In this document: piece after piece, positions 19,276-29,963 of the stretch | Layout: each line of letters opens with the position of its first letter | How positions within the stretch are numbered: the first letter of the stretch is position 1 | DNA from: Candidatus Zhuqueibacterota bacterium | Lineage (GTDB): Bacteria; Zhuqueibacterota; Zhuqueibacteria; Residuimicrobiales; Residuimicrobiaceae | NCBI GenBank assembly: GCA_963169875.1 | Contig: CAUJEL010000075.1 | Span: forward strand, 17,899-81,898 | DNA length: 64,000 nucleotides | Reading direction: 5' to 3' | Made by a program: the position numbers and the translations under genes | Notes under the pieces: generated by a model | The model's database searches: none | Told to the model about the DNA's origin: nothing | What the model saw: the letters and a program-made list of their open reading frames with translations, nothing else

Positions 19276-21297
19276 TCACTCAGCCGCGCTGATGGCGGTC
19301 AATGTATTCACGATTTGCGGCATATCCATAATGAATTGGGTCCAGAACAGCAGGCGTGCCGTCCATTTGTTCATGCCCAGGCGCTGCAGATCCGCCGTAC
19401 GGCTGTTGTTGCTGCGCTGAATATCCATGGGCACCTTGTTATGTGGATCGATGGCTGCCGACACCACCCGATCAGGCCGGATATAATTGAATTTGATCCA
19501 ACTCGACCGGCCGCCCCATTTTTCTTCTATGGTGTCCCCATTGGCAAAAACGATCTCCACTTCGACTGGAAATGTAAAGTCGCCCAGTTTGCGCAGGGAG
19601 ACGGTGGAGGAATACAGGCTCTTTTTCCTGGTTTGCACCGAATCGGCCGCTTGCTGCAGTGTGTCCGCTTTAGTGGTCTCGATTTTTTTGCCCGAGGGTG
19701 TAATAGATAAATCGTAGCCTTTTCCCGCGTTGATTTCCTCGTTATCGATGGCGTCGACGCTATAGTCCAGCACCGCGGTGGTATTGAGCATCTGATCGAA
19801 GAACCAGTCGAGGTCCTGTCCGGAAATTTCTTCGGCGATGGCGATAAAATCCTTGCCGCGGGGGTGTTTGAATTTCCAGCGCTCAAAATAGGTGCGCATG
19901 ATTTGCCGCATCACGTCGCGGCCGAGATAATTTTGCAGCGTTCTCAACGCCAGTGCGGGTTTGGAATAGGACATGGTCTGATAGGTGCCGCCGTGATAGT
20001 ATTTCCAGGATGGTTGTGCGACGATATCGATGTCCGGGTTGTTCATATAGGAGGATCGATGCACTTGCAGATCACTGATTTTGATGCCGAGAAAGTCGAT
20101 GAGATTTCCGCTGTGGCCGAAGGTATCCTCAAGCACCTGCAATTCGCTGAAGGAGTTGATGCCCTCGTCCAGCCATGCCTCTTCGAATTCATTGGAGGCG
20201 ACGAGGTGGTACCAGTAATTATGGCCGAATTCATGGAGGATGATCATTTCCGGCATGCGAATCCCGGCGGGAAGGCCAAATACAGTGCCCGCGGTGATCA
20301 GCGTCGGGTATTCCATGCCGCCGGCTTGCATGGCGCCGTGGCGCGGATCAACGACTGTCAGATTGGGGTAGGGATAGTCGCCATATTCATTTTGGAAAAA
20401 CGCCACAGCGATCCGGGCGGCCTGCAAATGCCGGGGGCCCTGGTCGGCGCGGTCTTTTTGCATCAGGACGCGGATATCGACATCCTGGCTGGTGCCGGTG
20501 AATTCGACGAAATCGGGGCTGGCGGTCCAGGCGAAATCGTGGACGTCCTCCGCCACAAAGACATGGGTGGTCGTCTTGTCCGGATGGTCGATTTTTTCCG
20601 TCTCCAGTCCGGTAGCGCCGATGATATAGTCGGAAGGTGTGGTCAGACGGACTGTATATACGCCAAAGTCCGCATAGAATTCAGAATGAGCGTGAAACTG
20701 GTGACAATTCCAGACGCCATTTTCCAGGACGCCGATTTTGGGAAACCATTGCCCCACCATGAGGAATTCTTTATGTGCGCCGGTGCGGGCGATGGGCGGT
20801 TCCGGAAGTTTGGCGGTAAACGTGATGAAGAGCCGCGTGCGGCCATAGGCCGGCACCGGGTGCAGCAGCCGCACCCGCACCACAGTTTTATCCCCGGCAT
20901 TGCCGTCATCGGGTTGGATGAATTCGAGGCGGTCGGTGATGTCCATGCCGATGGCATCGCTGATTTTATCGATGTTGATGTAGCCCCAATTCTTTTCATC
21001 GCGTAATTTGTTGCGGCGCGTTTCGCTGATTCCCTGCATAAAAGTCGATGCTGTATTGCGAAATCCATTGAGGTAGAGGTGAAAATGCAGTTCATTGACC
21101 GGGTACGCAGAGGTGTTGCGCCAGACCAAAATCTGCTGCCCTTTGAGGATGCGTTGTTCAGCATCGAGCCGTACATCGATTTCATAATTGGCGATCCTCG
21201 GACTGAGCGCGGTTGCCGGGGCCGCCTCAGTTACGCATACAATCATCATTGAGATCAGCAGGCAAAGGCACGCAAAGTGCCTCCTGTGACGGGCCAT
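19276..21297 (-). CDS. M1-family metallopeptidase (secreted)
   Basis: Signal peptide; GGMEYPTLI and HEFGHNYWYHLVASNEFEEAWLDEGIN (HExxH-x18-E). Confidence 0.93.
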   Translation of the reverse strand: MARHRRHFACLCLLISMMIVCVTEAAPATALSPRIANYEIDVRLDAEQRILKGQQILVWRNTSAYPVNELHFHLYLNGFRNTASTFMQGISETRRNKLRDEKNWGYINIDKISDAIGMDITDRLEFIQPDDGNAGDKTVVRVRLLHPVPAYGRTRLFITFTAKLPEPPIARTGAHKEFLMVGQWFPKIGVLENGVWNCHQFHAHSEFYADFGVYTVRLTTPSDYIIGATGLETEKIDHPDKTTTHVFVAEDVHDFAWTASPDFVEFTGTSQDVDIRVLMQKDRADQGPRHLQAARIAVAFFQNEYGDYPYPNLTVVDPRHGAMQAGGMEYPTLITAGTVFGLPAGIRMPEMIILHEFGHNYWYHLVASNEFEEAWLDEGINSFSELQVLEDTFGHSGNLIDFLGIKISDLQVHRSSYMNNPDIDIVAQPSWKYYHGGTYQTMSYSKPALALRTLQNYLGRDVMRQIMRTYFERWKFKHPRGKDFIAIAEEISGQDLDWFFDQMLNTTAVLDYSVDAIDNEEINAGKGYDLSITPSGKKIETTKADTLQQAADSVQTRKKSLYSSTVSLRKLGDFTFPVEVEIVFANGDTIEEKWGGRSSWIKFNYIRPDRVVSAAIDPHNKVPMDIQRSNNSRTADLQRLGMNKWTARLLFWTQFIMDMPQIVNTLTAISAAE

Positions 21298-21337
21298 GGT
21301 CTCCTCCTGGCATTAGCTTGGGGTGATGTACTGTAAG

Positions 21338-21364
21338 CTTGCGAAGGCTGCAAACCTTCGCAAG
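21338..21364. repeat. Palindromic intergenic repeat, family A
   Basis: cttgcgaagg ctgcaaa ccttcgcaag; immediately next to the stop of 21366-23822. Confidence 0.85.
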
Positions 21365-21365
21365 G

Positions 21366-23822
21366 TTATGAAAGAATCTTGGCCACCACGATGGTCATGT
21401 CATCGTGTTGGGGATAATCCTGAACAAAAGTGCGCACCTTTTGATATATGGCTGCAATAATTTCCTGAGATGACTTGTCCTTGTAATGATCGATTACCTG
21501 CAAAAGCCGCTCTTCGCTGAATTCATGGTGGTTTTTATTCATGGCTTCGGTGAATCCATCCGTATAAAAGACCAGCAAATCTCCCACCTGTAATGCGATT
21601 TGCTGCTCTTTGATAATTTCATTGAACACGGTACCTTTTTCCAGGCCCAGAGCGAGTCCGGAGGACTCGAGCAGATCGAAGCGATCGCCGCTGCGGCTGA
21701 AATAGATGGCCGGGTTGTGGCCGGCGCGCGCATAGGTCATTGTCTTCTGCTGCATGTCGATGATCGCATAAAACATGGAAACGAAGAGTCCGCGCTCGAT
21801 GGTTCGATAGAGCAGGCTGTTGACTTTGGTCAGCACCGCCTTGGGCGAGCTGTTGATTTCGGCATTGGACTGAAACACGCCTTTGGTGAGGGTCATGTAG
21901 ATGGCGGCGGGCACACCTTTGCCCGAGACATCCCCGATGGCGATGCCCAGTTTGTTGGCATCCATGCTGATGAAATCGTAATAATCGCCGCCGACTTCCT
22001 TGGCGGGGAGACAGAATCCCGCAATATCGCATCCCGGCAAGGAGGGACTGGTCTTGGGCAGCAGGTGTGTTTGCACCTGGCGGGCGATTTCCAGTTCCTT
22101 GGCCATGCGTTCCCGTTCCGTGATGCGGCGAATGTGGTCCGGCATGGTGTCCGGTTCGTAGGAGAAGGATTCACGTTTCAGGTAGCCGCGAATGATCAAC
22201 AGCACCGGCGCCAGTAGCAGCACAAGGGAAAACCAGCCCATGCGCTGCAGCGAGTTGGAGGGATTGCTCATCAGGACCAGTACGCCCAGTGAGCCGATCA
22301 AGGTATAGTTGGCGAACATGGCGGTGAGCAGGTCATAACGCCAAAAAATAAACGAGAAGAGCAGTCCATTGATGAAGGCGAGCAGAAACGTCAAAGTGAT
22401 GGGTTCCAGGGAGATCAACAGATCCCAGACGGGGAAGGCGATGAGGGCGAAAATGGCCGAAGAAAGAACCGCGGCGAGCCAGCGGCGCTTGACGATTTTC
22501 AGGAAATAGACATTGGCGAACAGGCGGCAAAGAATTTCAGCGGACAGGCTGCTGCCGATGGCGAGGAGAACGGGCACGAGAAAGGGGAGATAGTTGGTGA
22601 TGATGGTATCAAAACCGGTGACCATGGTGAAGCCGCCCGTCAGTTTCAGACCAAAGAAGGCGACGGCCGTTGTCAAGCCCATGCTGACCGCACCAAAACC
22701 ATAGCCTCGCAAGGCGGATTGGGCAAATTTGAGCGTCGAAAAGCGGCGGTTGATGAGCGCGTCCAGGGTATGCAATTTGTCCGCAAAAGTGCCGCGGATC
22801 ATGGATTCGCCAACGCTCCATGAGGTGAATGCGGTCGCCGCCATGAATGGAAAGATAATAAAGGCGGAGAAGATCAGTTTGACCACGCTGACATAATCAT
22901 AGCTCAGTTCACCCAATTGCCATCCGACGCCCTGGATTGGAAACGCCAACACCGCCCGTAACATCAACACCGACCAGAGAATCAGGAAAATCGCCTGGGC
23001 CGTGCGTATGCCCACTTCGCCTTCGTGGTATTTTTTCAGGAACAGGGCCAGGGGCACCATGGAAAGGACGAAATAGAGCACCACAGAGCCGATCAAAATG
23101 AAAAAATAATTGCCCTGTTTTTGTTTCATCTGCAATGCAGCATCCTGCGGGATTTCGAAACCCTGCGCGAACTCGCAGATTTCATCTCCCTGCACGCGCA
23201 CCGTCAGTGTTATTTTTCCCGGCACGGCAGCCTGCAGCCGGCTCCAGTGAAAACTGTGATCCGTACGCAGCGTTTTTTTCTGACTGGAGAACTCTTCCTG
23301 CTGATAAGCGGGCAGATCAATCCCCTGGCTGTTGAGAAAATCCGTCGCCAGCTGCAAGGCCTGCTCCTGGCTCAAGTGGCTGCTGCGGCCTTCCGGCATG
23401 GCACTTTCCTGCGGAATCGAATGCCGGAACTGCAGGATATGTCCGTCCGGGGAGACCTGCGCGCCGAACGATTCCTGCGACGCGCTTTTGGGAAGATTTT
23501 TGAACCAGAAAACACGCCAATAATAGGTGAGATAATCGTTGTTCTGATGGCGGAATAAGCGGACGGTGCTGTCCAGTCCCACCTGACTTTGCAAATAGTT
23601 GAAAGAATCGAACGGGCCTTCGGTGTTGGCGGAGACGCGATAACCCGCCAGATCATACCCTCTGCTCTTCATATATAGCGTGGCAATCTCGATGGCATCG
23701 TTGCGGTCGATTTGAAACTGCACGGCTTTATAGGGATGAACCTGATCGATCAATTCCGAAAAGAGAAACAGACCTGCCGCTGCCGCGATGATCAGAAGAA
23801 GGTCGTTTTTTCGATGATTCAT
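21366..23822 (-). CDS. SpoIIE/RsbU-type PP2C phosphatase with multi-TM (CPBP-like) region
   Basis: GGDYYDFISMDANKLGIAIGDVSGKGVPAAIYM; multi-TM middle with SAEILCR. Confidence 0.9.
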   Translation of the reverse strand: MNHRKNDLLLIIAAAAGLFLFSELIDQVHPYKAVQFQIDRNDAIEIATLYMKSRGYDLAGYRVSANTEGPFDSFNYLQSQVGLDSTVRLFRHQNNDYLTYYWRVFWFKNLPKSASQESFGAQVSPDGHILQFRHSIPQESAMPEGRSSHLSQEQALQLATDFLNSQGIDLPAYQQEEFSSQKKTLRTDHSFHWSRLQAAVPGKITLTVRVQGDEICEFAQGFEIPQDAALQMKQKQGNYFFILIGSVVLYFVLSMVPLALFLKKYHEGEVGIRTAQAIFLILWSVLMLRAVLAFPIQGVGWQLGELSYDYVSVVKLIFSAFIIFPFMAATAFTSWSVGESMIRGTFADKLHTLDALINRRFSTLKFAQSALRGYGFGAVSMGLTTAVAFFGLKLTGGFTMVTGFDTIITNYLPFLVPVLLAIGSSLSAEILCRLFANVYFLKIVKRRWLAAVLSSAIFALIAFPVWDLLISLEPITLTFLLAFINGLLFSFIFWRYDLLTAMFANYTLIGSLGVLVLMSNPSNSLQRMGWFSLVLLLAPVLLIIRGYLKRESFSYEPDTMPDHIRRITERERMAKELEIARQVQTHLLPKTSPSLPGCDIAGFCLPAKEVGGDYYDFISMDANKLGIAIGDVSGKGVPAAIYMTLTKGVFQSNAEINSSPKAVLTKVNSLLYRTIERGLFVSMFYAIIDMQQKTMTYARAGHNPAIYFSRSGDRFDLLESSGLALGLEKGTVFNEIIKEQQIALQVGDLLVFYTDGFTEAMNKNHHEFSEERLLQVIDHYKDKSSQEIIAAIYQKVRTFVQDYPQHDDMTIVVAKILS

Positions 23823-24176
23823 AGAATCGCTGTCCTTTTCTCTGCGAGTTATCTTGTAAGGGGTCTTGTTTTTGTATACGCGACCTTGAAAAGGAGGTTT
23901 CGTCTGTTCATGATTCTCCGGGCATGTCGCAAATAAAGCACGCGCGTGTACATTGTTTTCTCAGGTCATTTTAACCTGGATTATTCACCGCCGGCAACGC
24001 AAAAGCGTGCAAAGGAAAAAGATGCATGAAACCGCCCGGCGGTTTATGGAACCGATTCGGTGTCTCATGCTGGTTTGGCAACCGCGGGGGGGTACAAACC
24101 CGCTTTGTTTTTTTCTATTAATCCCGGATTTGTCCATGAATAGAACAGCGGGATCAACCCGTTACGGCACGATCGT

Positions 24177-27095
24177 TCATTTGATTAACAACAGTTTGGT
24201 AATTGCCTTTGACAGGCCGGATTTCAGTTCACAGAAATAGGTTCCACTCGGCAGCGATGCCCCGTCATTGTCTCTGCCATCCCACCGGACAAGATGATCT
24301 CCCGGCTGCAGCTTTGTGTCCAGCAGGCTGCGCACCAGCCGTCCCTGGATGTCAAGGATTTGCAGTTGGATGTGCGTTTCTCTGTCGAGCTGAAATGGGA
24401 TGGTAGTGACCGGATTGAACGGATTGGGATAATTCACGCCCAATGAAAAACGCAAGGGCGCTGTGGCGGCGGGGGCGTCGAGCCCGGTTTCGAAAAGCTG
24501 GTTCCACATCTGCACAGCGTCATCGGCCGCGGTTAGCAGCGCCGGAAAGCCGTTTGCGGCCACCAGCGCAAAGACGACTTCGACGCTGTTACCGGCCGGG
24601 ATGGTCATGGGCCCGGCGGCGATGACATTGGAAATGTCCGACGGTCCGGCGCTGATATGCTGCAAACCGCCGCTGATGGCCTGCCATTTTTCCTCATCGC
24701 TGAAACCGTCGTAAATGCCCCAGGATGGATTGTTGGGCTCGGCCTCATCGTTCCAGATGGCACAATAGGAGACGGGGAAATCGCTGAGCACGCGCACGCC
24801 AACGTAGGTGTCCGGCCCCATGCCGCTGTCGTAGACATATCCGAGTTTGCGGCTGGCGTCATACTCGGCCATATTGGTATTGTAATTCAGATCGTCCATG
24901 TCCCAATCGAAGAACAGGCCAAAATAGAAATTTTCCCGGGTGGTTTGCAGGATATTCTGGATTTGATAGCGGAAGACGATGATGTCTTCATAGGGCGATT
25001 TATTGCTTGCAAAGGTCTCCTGTGTAATTCGCACGGTGGGCGCAGAACCGGTGCCGCTGTCATCGAACTTGACATAGCTCTCCTGATCGGAGTGAATCCC
25101 AGGGGTGGCCAGGCGCAGATCGCCGTCGGCGGTGGCGACAAAATCGGCGTCATGAATCATGGTGTTATCCCATTTGACCAGACTGCGGGCTGAATTGACG
25201 AGGGTGGCGGCGCTGCTGCCGGCGATGATGGCGCCCTCGAACAACAGGGATGGGCCGTTGTCATAGAGCAAGCCAATGCCGGCATTCTCCGAATCCACGT
25301 CGAGCGAACCGATGCGGCCGTTGTTGGGGATGGTGGTGGCGATGCGATTGATATCAAGATTGAGCCACTGCGGATAGACCGTGATCTCAAAGCGATCGAC
25401 ATCCTGGTAGGATCCGCTGGTGATGGACAGGGTGAAGGGCAGCGAAGCGCCCGGGGGGGCGTCAGGGGTAACTTTAAATTCAAACTCATTCTTCAGATTT
25501 GCCAGCTGGTTGGAGGCGATGGAAGCCAGCGTGGCGGTGGCATCTCTCATGTCAACATAAGAGCTGGTTGAAGAGAGAAGCAGGGATACCGCGCCGGCAG
25601 GCGCCAGATGGTTGATCAGGGTGATGGAGAGTTTGACCTTTTCTCCGGGTTTGATGATGCCATCGTTGTTCTCATCCTGGCAGGTGAAATCCTTGATGCG
25701 CATGGAGAGGGTGGATTCGGTCAAAGCCCGCCAGGCGTTGACGCGGCCGCGTCCCAACTTGCCGATATAGTTGATATTCAAAAGATCGATATTATCCGCG
25801 GTGACGCGCACCTGTTCGGCCGCCTGGACGCCGCTCCATTCCGGATGGTGGGCCTTGACCAGCGCCACGATGCCGGCAGTCAGGGGGGCTGACATGGAGG
25901 TGCCGCTCCAATCCGCCGATTCGTAAGCGCCATTTTCGACGGTGCTCAGGATGGTGACGCCCGGGGCGGTCACATCCACCGTGAGGCCATAATTGGAGCC
26001 ATAATATTTTTTGTCCGAGCTGTCCGTGTTGGCGACCGAGAGAACGCTTTTGAAAGCAGCTGGATAACTGTCATCGGCGCTGCCGGGGCCGTTTCCGGCT
26101 GCGGCGACAACGGCGGCACCTTGAGCAGCCGCATATTCAACAATGCGTTTGGATGTATTGGAAAAAGGCCCGCTGAAACTGCAGTTGATCACATCAGCGC
26201 CTTGTTCGACTGCATAGATCATGGCCCGGTCCGAAGCGATAGCATTCACCTCTCCGTCGGTGGTTGTTGAACCGGCATTGAGCGGCATGAAACGGGCGTT
26301 CCAGCTGGCGCCGGCAATGCCGAGTCCATTGTCAGCCACGGCGCAGGCCACTCCGGCGGTATGGGTTCCGTGGCTGCTGTAGTAGGTGCCGCGGAAATAG
26401 GGCGTTACATGGTTGCTGTTGTCGGCATAGTTCCAGCCGTGCACATCATCGATCAAGCCGTTTTGATCATCGTCCATGCCGTTGTCCGCGATTTCGCCGG
26501 GATTGGTCCAGAGATTGGCCTGAAGATCCGGATGAGTGATGTCCGTGCCATTGTCGATGATGGCGATCACCACCGGGCATTGCGTCCAGGTGACCAGAGC
26601 CCAGGCCTGGGGCAGGAATGTCCTGCGCAGATAATACTGCTGAGAGACCAGGGGATCATTGGGCTGGGCATTAAGACGGCCATAATATCTGGCTTCGGCG
26701 AATTCAATCGCGGGATTTTTGGCCAGTTCGGCCGCCACTTCTTCGGGAGGCCTGGAGCCGCTGTAGTGGGCGTAAAAAATATTATCCACTCCGGCGCGGG
26801 CGCTGTTTTTCTGCAACGTGTTTTGCTGCGCCGGGAAGGCCTGTTCCAGTTCATGGATGTTCAGGGACTGGAGCTGCGCATCCAGCGCGGCCAGACCTGA
26901 GCGTTGCAGGGACGAAGCCGAAGGCTGGTAATCCCGGATCGCCAGGGCGACTACATTGGGAACGGGTCTATATAAGGGCGCGCGGTTTTTCAGGTCTTGT
27001 TTGCGTATTCCGGCGTGAGATGGCGCGGCTGCCGCAGCCAAAAATAACAGGCAACCGATGGCGGTTTTCAGGCGAAGCATGGTATTTTCTTTCAA
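24177..27095 (-). CDS. Secreted S8 subtilisin-like protease with C-terminal sorting domain
   Basis: IIDNGTDITHPD, HGTHTAGVA, GTSMSAPLTAG catalytic motifs; C-terminal NYPNPFNPVTTIPF. Confidence 0.95.
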   Translation of the reverse strand: MKENTMLRLKTAIGCLLFLAAAAAPSHAGIRKQDLKNRAPLYRPVPNVVALAIRDYQPSASSLQRSGLAALDAQLQSLNIHELEQAFPAQQNTLQKNSARAGVDNIFYAHYSGSRPPEEVAAELAKNPAIEFAEARYYGRLNAQPNDPLVSQQYYLRRTFLPQAWALVTWTQCPVVIAIIDNGTDITHPDLQANLWTNPGEIADNGMDDDQNGLIDDVHGWNYADNSNHVTPYFRGTYYSSHGTHTAGVACAVADNGLGIAGASWNARFMPLNAGSTTTDGEVNAIASDRAMIYAVEQGADVINCSFSGPFSNTSKRIVEYAAAQGAAVVAAAGNGPGSADDSYPAAFKSVLSVANTDSSDKKYYGSNYGLTVDVTAPGVTILSTVENGAYESADWSGTSMSAPLTAGIVALVKAHHPEWSGVQAAEQVRVTADNIDLLNINYIGKLGRGRVNAWRALTESTLSMRIKDFTCQDENNDGIIKPGEKVKLSITLINHLAPAGAVSLLLSSTSSYVDMRDATATLASIASNQLANLKNEFEFKVTPDAPPGASLPFTLSITSGSYQDVDRFEITVYPQWLNLDINRIATTIPNNGRIGSLDVDSENAGIGLLYDNGPSLLFEGAIIAGSSAATLVNSARSLVKWDNTMIHDADFVATADGDLRLATPGIHSDQESYVKFDDSGTGSAPTVRITQETFASNKSPYEDIIVFRYQIQNILQTTRENFYFGLFFDWDMDDLNYNTNMAEYDASRKLGYVYDSGMGPDTYVGVRVLSDFPVSYCAIWNDEAEPNNPSWGIYDGFSDEEKWQAISGGLQHISAGPSDISNVIAAGPMTIPAGNSVEVVFALVAANGFPALLTAADDAVQMWNQLFETGLDAPAATAPLRFSLGVNYPNPFNPVTTIPFQLDRETHIQLQILDIQGRLVRSLLDTKLQPGDHLVRWDGRDNDGASLPSGTYFCELKSGLSKAITKLLLIK

Positions 27096-27304
27096 CCGTT
27101 TGAAGGTATCCTTGAGTTATGGCAACAATATACGATTATTCGCACCTGATTCAAATATGATTTTTGGGAGGGAGAGGAAGGGATTGGCAATTGGCATTTT
27201 TCACACGATTGAATGGTGGGGCGGGAGTCGTTCCTCAGCAGCCGTTAAGCAGAGCCACGCCCGCATCCGGAAATGTTGTTCAGAATTGAGGCGGCTCGAT
27301 CAAT

Positions 27305-27342
27305 AAAAGCATTCTGCGCGGATTTTCGCAGAAGGCTTTTTT
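27305..27342. terminator. Putative intrinsic terminator hairpin
   Basis: aaaagcattctgcg cggatttt cgcagaaggctttttt. Confidence 0.55.
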
Positions 27343-27662
27343 GCAGGGGCTTATCGATGAGCCAAAAACAGGAAGAAACCTGCAGCACTATTGCGGGTGC
27401 GACGAGGCCACCCGGAAGCCGACGTCATAGTACCAGAATGACGGAGCACGCCAATTTCGATACGCGGTGCGGCAAAGCCATGAACCGACTTGTATGATTC
27501 GTCATACGGTCTTAAATCATGGGACAAAAAATGGACGGATGAGATATGGGGGTATGAATGCTTTCATCAGGGAGCAAGAGGGGCGCTGAACGGTGATCAG
27601 GCTAAACGAAGAATGGGGAATGACAGAAAAAAGAGGCGAGCGGGATCGGGAAGCCTGGGCTG

Positions 27663-29963
27663 TCAGCGAACCGGGCTTGCTGTTTCGAGGCGAATTTGCT
27701 GCCAGACAGCACCGTCCCAGGACTCTACAGACGCTATTTTTTCCCGATCAGCAGGGCTGAAACTTTTGCCAAAGATATCACGAAAGCGGCTCAGAAAGTA
27801 GTCGGGCAGATTTTCCAGGGCAACCGGTTCCATTTGCGTCGAAAAAACATAAAAATAAATGATATACGTATCCATCCCGCCTGCAACTTCTTTCAAAATG
27901 CCATGATTGGCAATGTCAACACGAACGTGATTCCCCCACAATTCAATCCTGGACACTACATCGCGATAAACCCCTTTTTCCCAAAAAGGCGATTTGGGAA
28001 ACCGGAAGAGCCGGAGATGATTCGCCGGTGGTATGCCCGCGAGTGTGTAAGCGGGCAGGCTTTGCGGAGACGCGCCCTGCATATCGTCAGGAGCGAAAAC
28101 AGCCAGCCGCGCCTGCCCCTCTTCATTGCCGTACATACCGGCGGCGATTTCGAGCCGCCCATCGCCATCATAATCGCTGGTGTTGTAGAATACGATATGA
28201 CCTGAATTCCAATAGGAACCGCGCACGATGCCTTTGTGGTCGATCAGCGCAAGCCGGGAAGCAAACGTCTTGAGCGAACCAACGGTGCAGAGGATCATTT
28301 TGGGATGGCCGGGTATGATCGGGGCCGTGATGATTGGGCCCGACAGGTAGCGATCTTCAATCTCTTCCCCGGAAAGGGTTCTGAGGGGCATGCCCAGTTT
28401 GACCGGCGGCCACAGTGGATCGCCTTTATCGTCAAATCCATACAACGTTCCGCTTTGCTCCAGAGCGTTTAATTCTGAGATCCCGATCAGCGTCTCCATT
28501 CTGCCATCCTGATCGAGGTCGTCAATCAGAATATTTCCATGGTCAGGTGCGGCGTAGGCTTCAGGGCTGATCGGGAAATCAAAGCGGTGGCTCCAGATCT
28601 TTTCTCCAGCCTTGTTTTGCACTACCAGACTATGTTCGATGATTTGCCATCGGGCTGGTGTCCGGTCAGACCACCACTGCAGCGCGGGCGTGAGCATGAC
28701 AAGCAGCGCCAGCCCGGCAGCAGAGGCCAGAATCGCGAACAACCATTTGTGACGCGACCGTTGCAGCGCTGCGACTGCGCGCGCGAATAAGGAAGGCTGC
28801 TTTCCCTGCACCAGGTTGCGATCCTGCAGCGCTTCGCCAAAGCTCCTCAATGGCTGGAGGGAGAGGTGGCGATCGGGATAACGCTCCTCAAGTTTGGCCA
28901 GCTCCGCAGTCGCCAGGGCCAGGTTGGCTGCGGGCAGGAAGAGACGTTCGACAGGCGAGAAGAAAGCAGCGCTGATTTTGGCGCCGAGGGTCAGACTGTC
29001 CACAGCGGTAATCGTGCCATCCGCGCGAATGCCGCCGGTGATCGCCGCCGTAGCGGCCAGAGAGACCAGCGCGGAGCGGTAATGGCGATTTCGAGTGGTT
29101 ACCCAGGCCAGCAAGGCTGCTGCCAATCCCATTGAAGATCCGCTCACTTCGGCCGATTTTTCCGCAAGCGAAAAATGAACCGTATAGAACGAGCGGGCGG
29201 TTCCCGGCGCCATATGCGCCCTGGCGGCAAGAAGGCCATCCGTCATGGTCCAGTACAGCGAATAATGTCCCGGCGTGGTTTGATTGTTGATCAAACAAAA
29301 ATCAGCATCCGCGTCGTCCGGCCGTTCACGTGCTTCGGCGTGCAGAGAAAGAACAATTCCCTGCGGGTTCCGGCTGATGGTGGGGATGGTATTGCTGTCG
29401 ACAAGCACGACGCTGGCACAGTTGTCCGGAAACGAAGCGGTGCGCGCTTCCCACTCCCGGATCACAGGGTCCAATGCCACTTGCAGAGGTTGCGGTGCCT
29501 TCCGGATCAGATACCGGGCGGCATCCAGCCGGGCAGCAGGTAGCGCCGTACCGGCATCGTCAGTGATGCCCATGAGGCCGGAGGCGCGGTGGAAATCAGC
29601 TGCGTAAAAAGAACTGAGGATGGCGGCGAGGCGTATGTCATGCTCTGCAGGAACGATAGCAGATAAATGCTCGGGGGCTTGATCCTTGAAAACCTGTATC
29701 ACGTCCAGCCAGGCGCATAACTCCTCGGGGTCGCGACAGGATCCGATCAACTCCTGGGACATGAGTGGCAGGAAGGGCGCGAACTGCAGATAATAGGAAC
29801 AGACGGCCGGTTGCTCGGCGATTTGCGTCAGATTTTGGCAAAATTGAAAGAATCGGCTTCGTTTGCTTTCGAGGGAGGCCTCACTGTGAAGATAATCGGC
29901 GAGTTGGATGGCCTCGCCTTCCAACTCCATGAGCGCGTGCGCGCACACATTCGTGGTCCTCAA
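27663..29963 (-). CDS. Lon-like (S16) protease domain - TM helix - beta-propeller/FG-GAP-like repeats
   Basis: VSGSSMGLAAALLAWV (Ser region) and AAITGGIRADGTITAVDSLTLGAKISAAF (Lys region) resemble S16; TM WLFAILASAAGLALLVML; IDDLDQDGRMETLIG and TSDYDGDGRLEIAAG repeats. Confidence 0.7.
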   Translation of the reverse strand: MRTTNVCAHALMELEGEAIQLADYLHSEASLESKRSRFFQFCQNLTQIAEQPAVCSYYLQFAPFLPLMSQELIGSCRDPEELCAWLDVIQVFKDQAPEHLSAIVPAEHDIRLAAILSSFYAADFHRASGLMGITDDAGTALPAARLDAARYLIRKAPQPLQVALDPVIREWEARTASFPDNCASVVLVDSNTIPTISRNPQGIVLSLHAEARERPDDADADFCLINNQTTPGHYSLYWTMTDGLLAARAHMAPGTARSFYTVHFSLAEKSAEVSGSSMGLAAALLAWVTTRNRHYRSALVSLAATAAITGGIRADGTITAVDSLTLGAKISAAFFSPVERLFLPAANLALATAELAKLEERYPDRHLSLQPLRSFGEALQDRNLVQGKQPSLFARAVAALQRSRHKWLFAILASAAGLALLVMLTPALQWWSDRTPARWQIIEHSLVVQNKAGEKIWSHRFDFPISPEAYAAPDHGNILIDDLDQDGRMETLIGISELNALEQSGTLYGFDDKGDPLWPPVKLGMPLRTLSGEEIEDRYLSGPIITAPIIPGHPKMILCTVGSLKTFASRLALIDHKGIVRGSYWNSGHIVFYNTSDYDGDGRLEIAAGMYGNEEGQARLAVFAPDDMQGASPQSLPAYTLAGIPPANHLRLFRFPKSPFWEKGVYRDVVSRIELWGNHVRVDIANHGILKEVAGGMDTYIIYFYVFSTQMEPVALENLPDYFLSRFRDIFGKSFSPADREKIASVESWDGAVWQQIRLETASPVR

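Noticed and set aside
27663-29963. Canonical Lon or a BREX-associated Lon
   Set aside because: No AAA+ module or Lon N-domain; only the proteolytic-like fold is present, and the locus is 10 kb from BREX with different partners.
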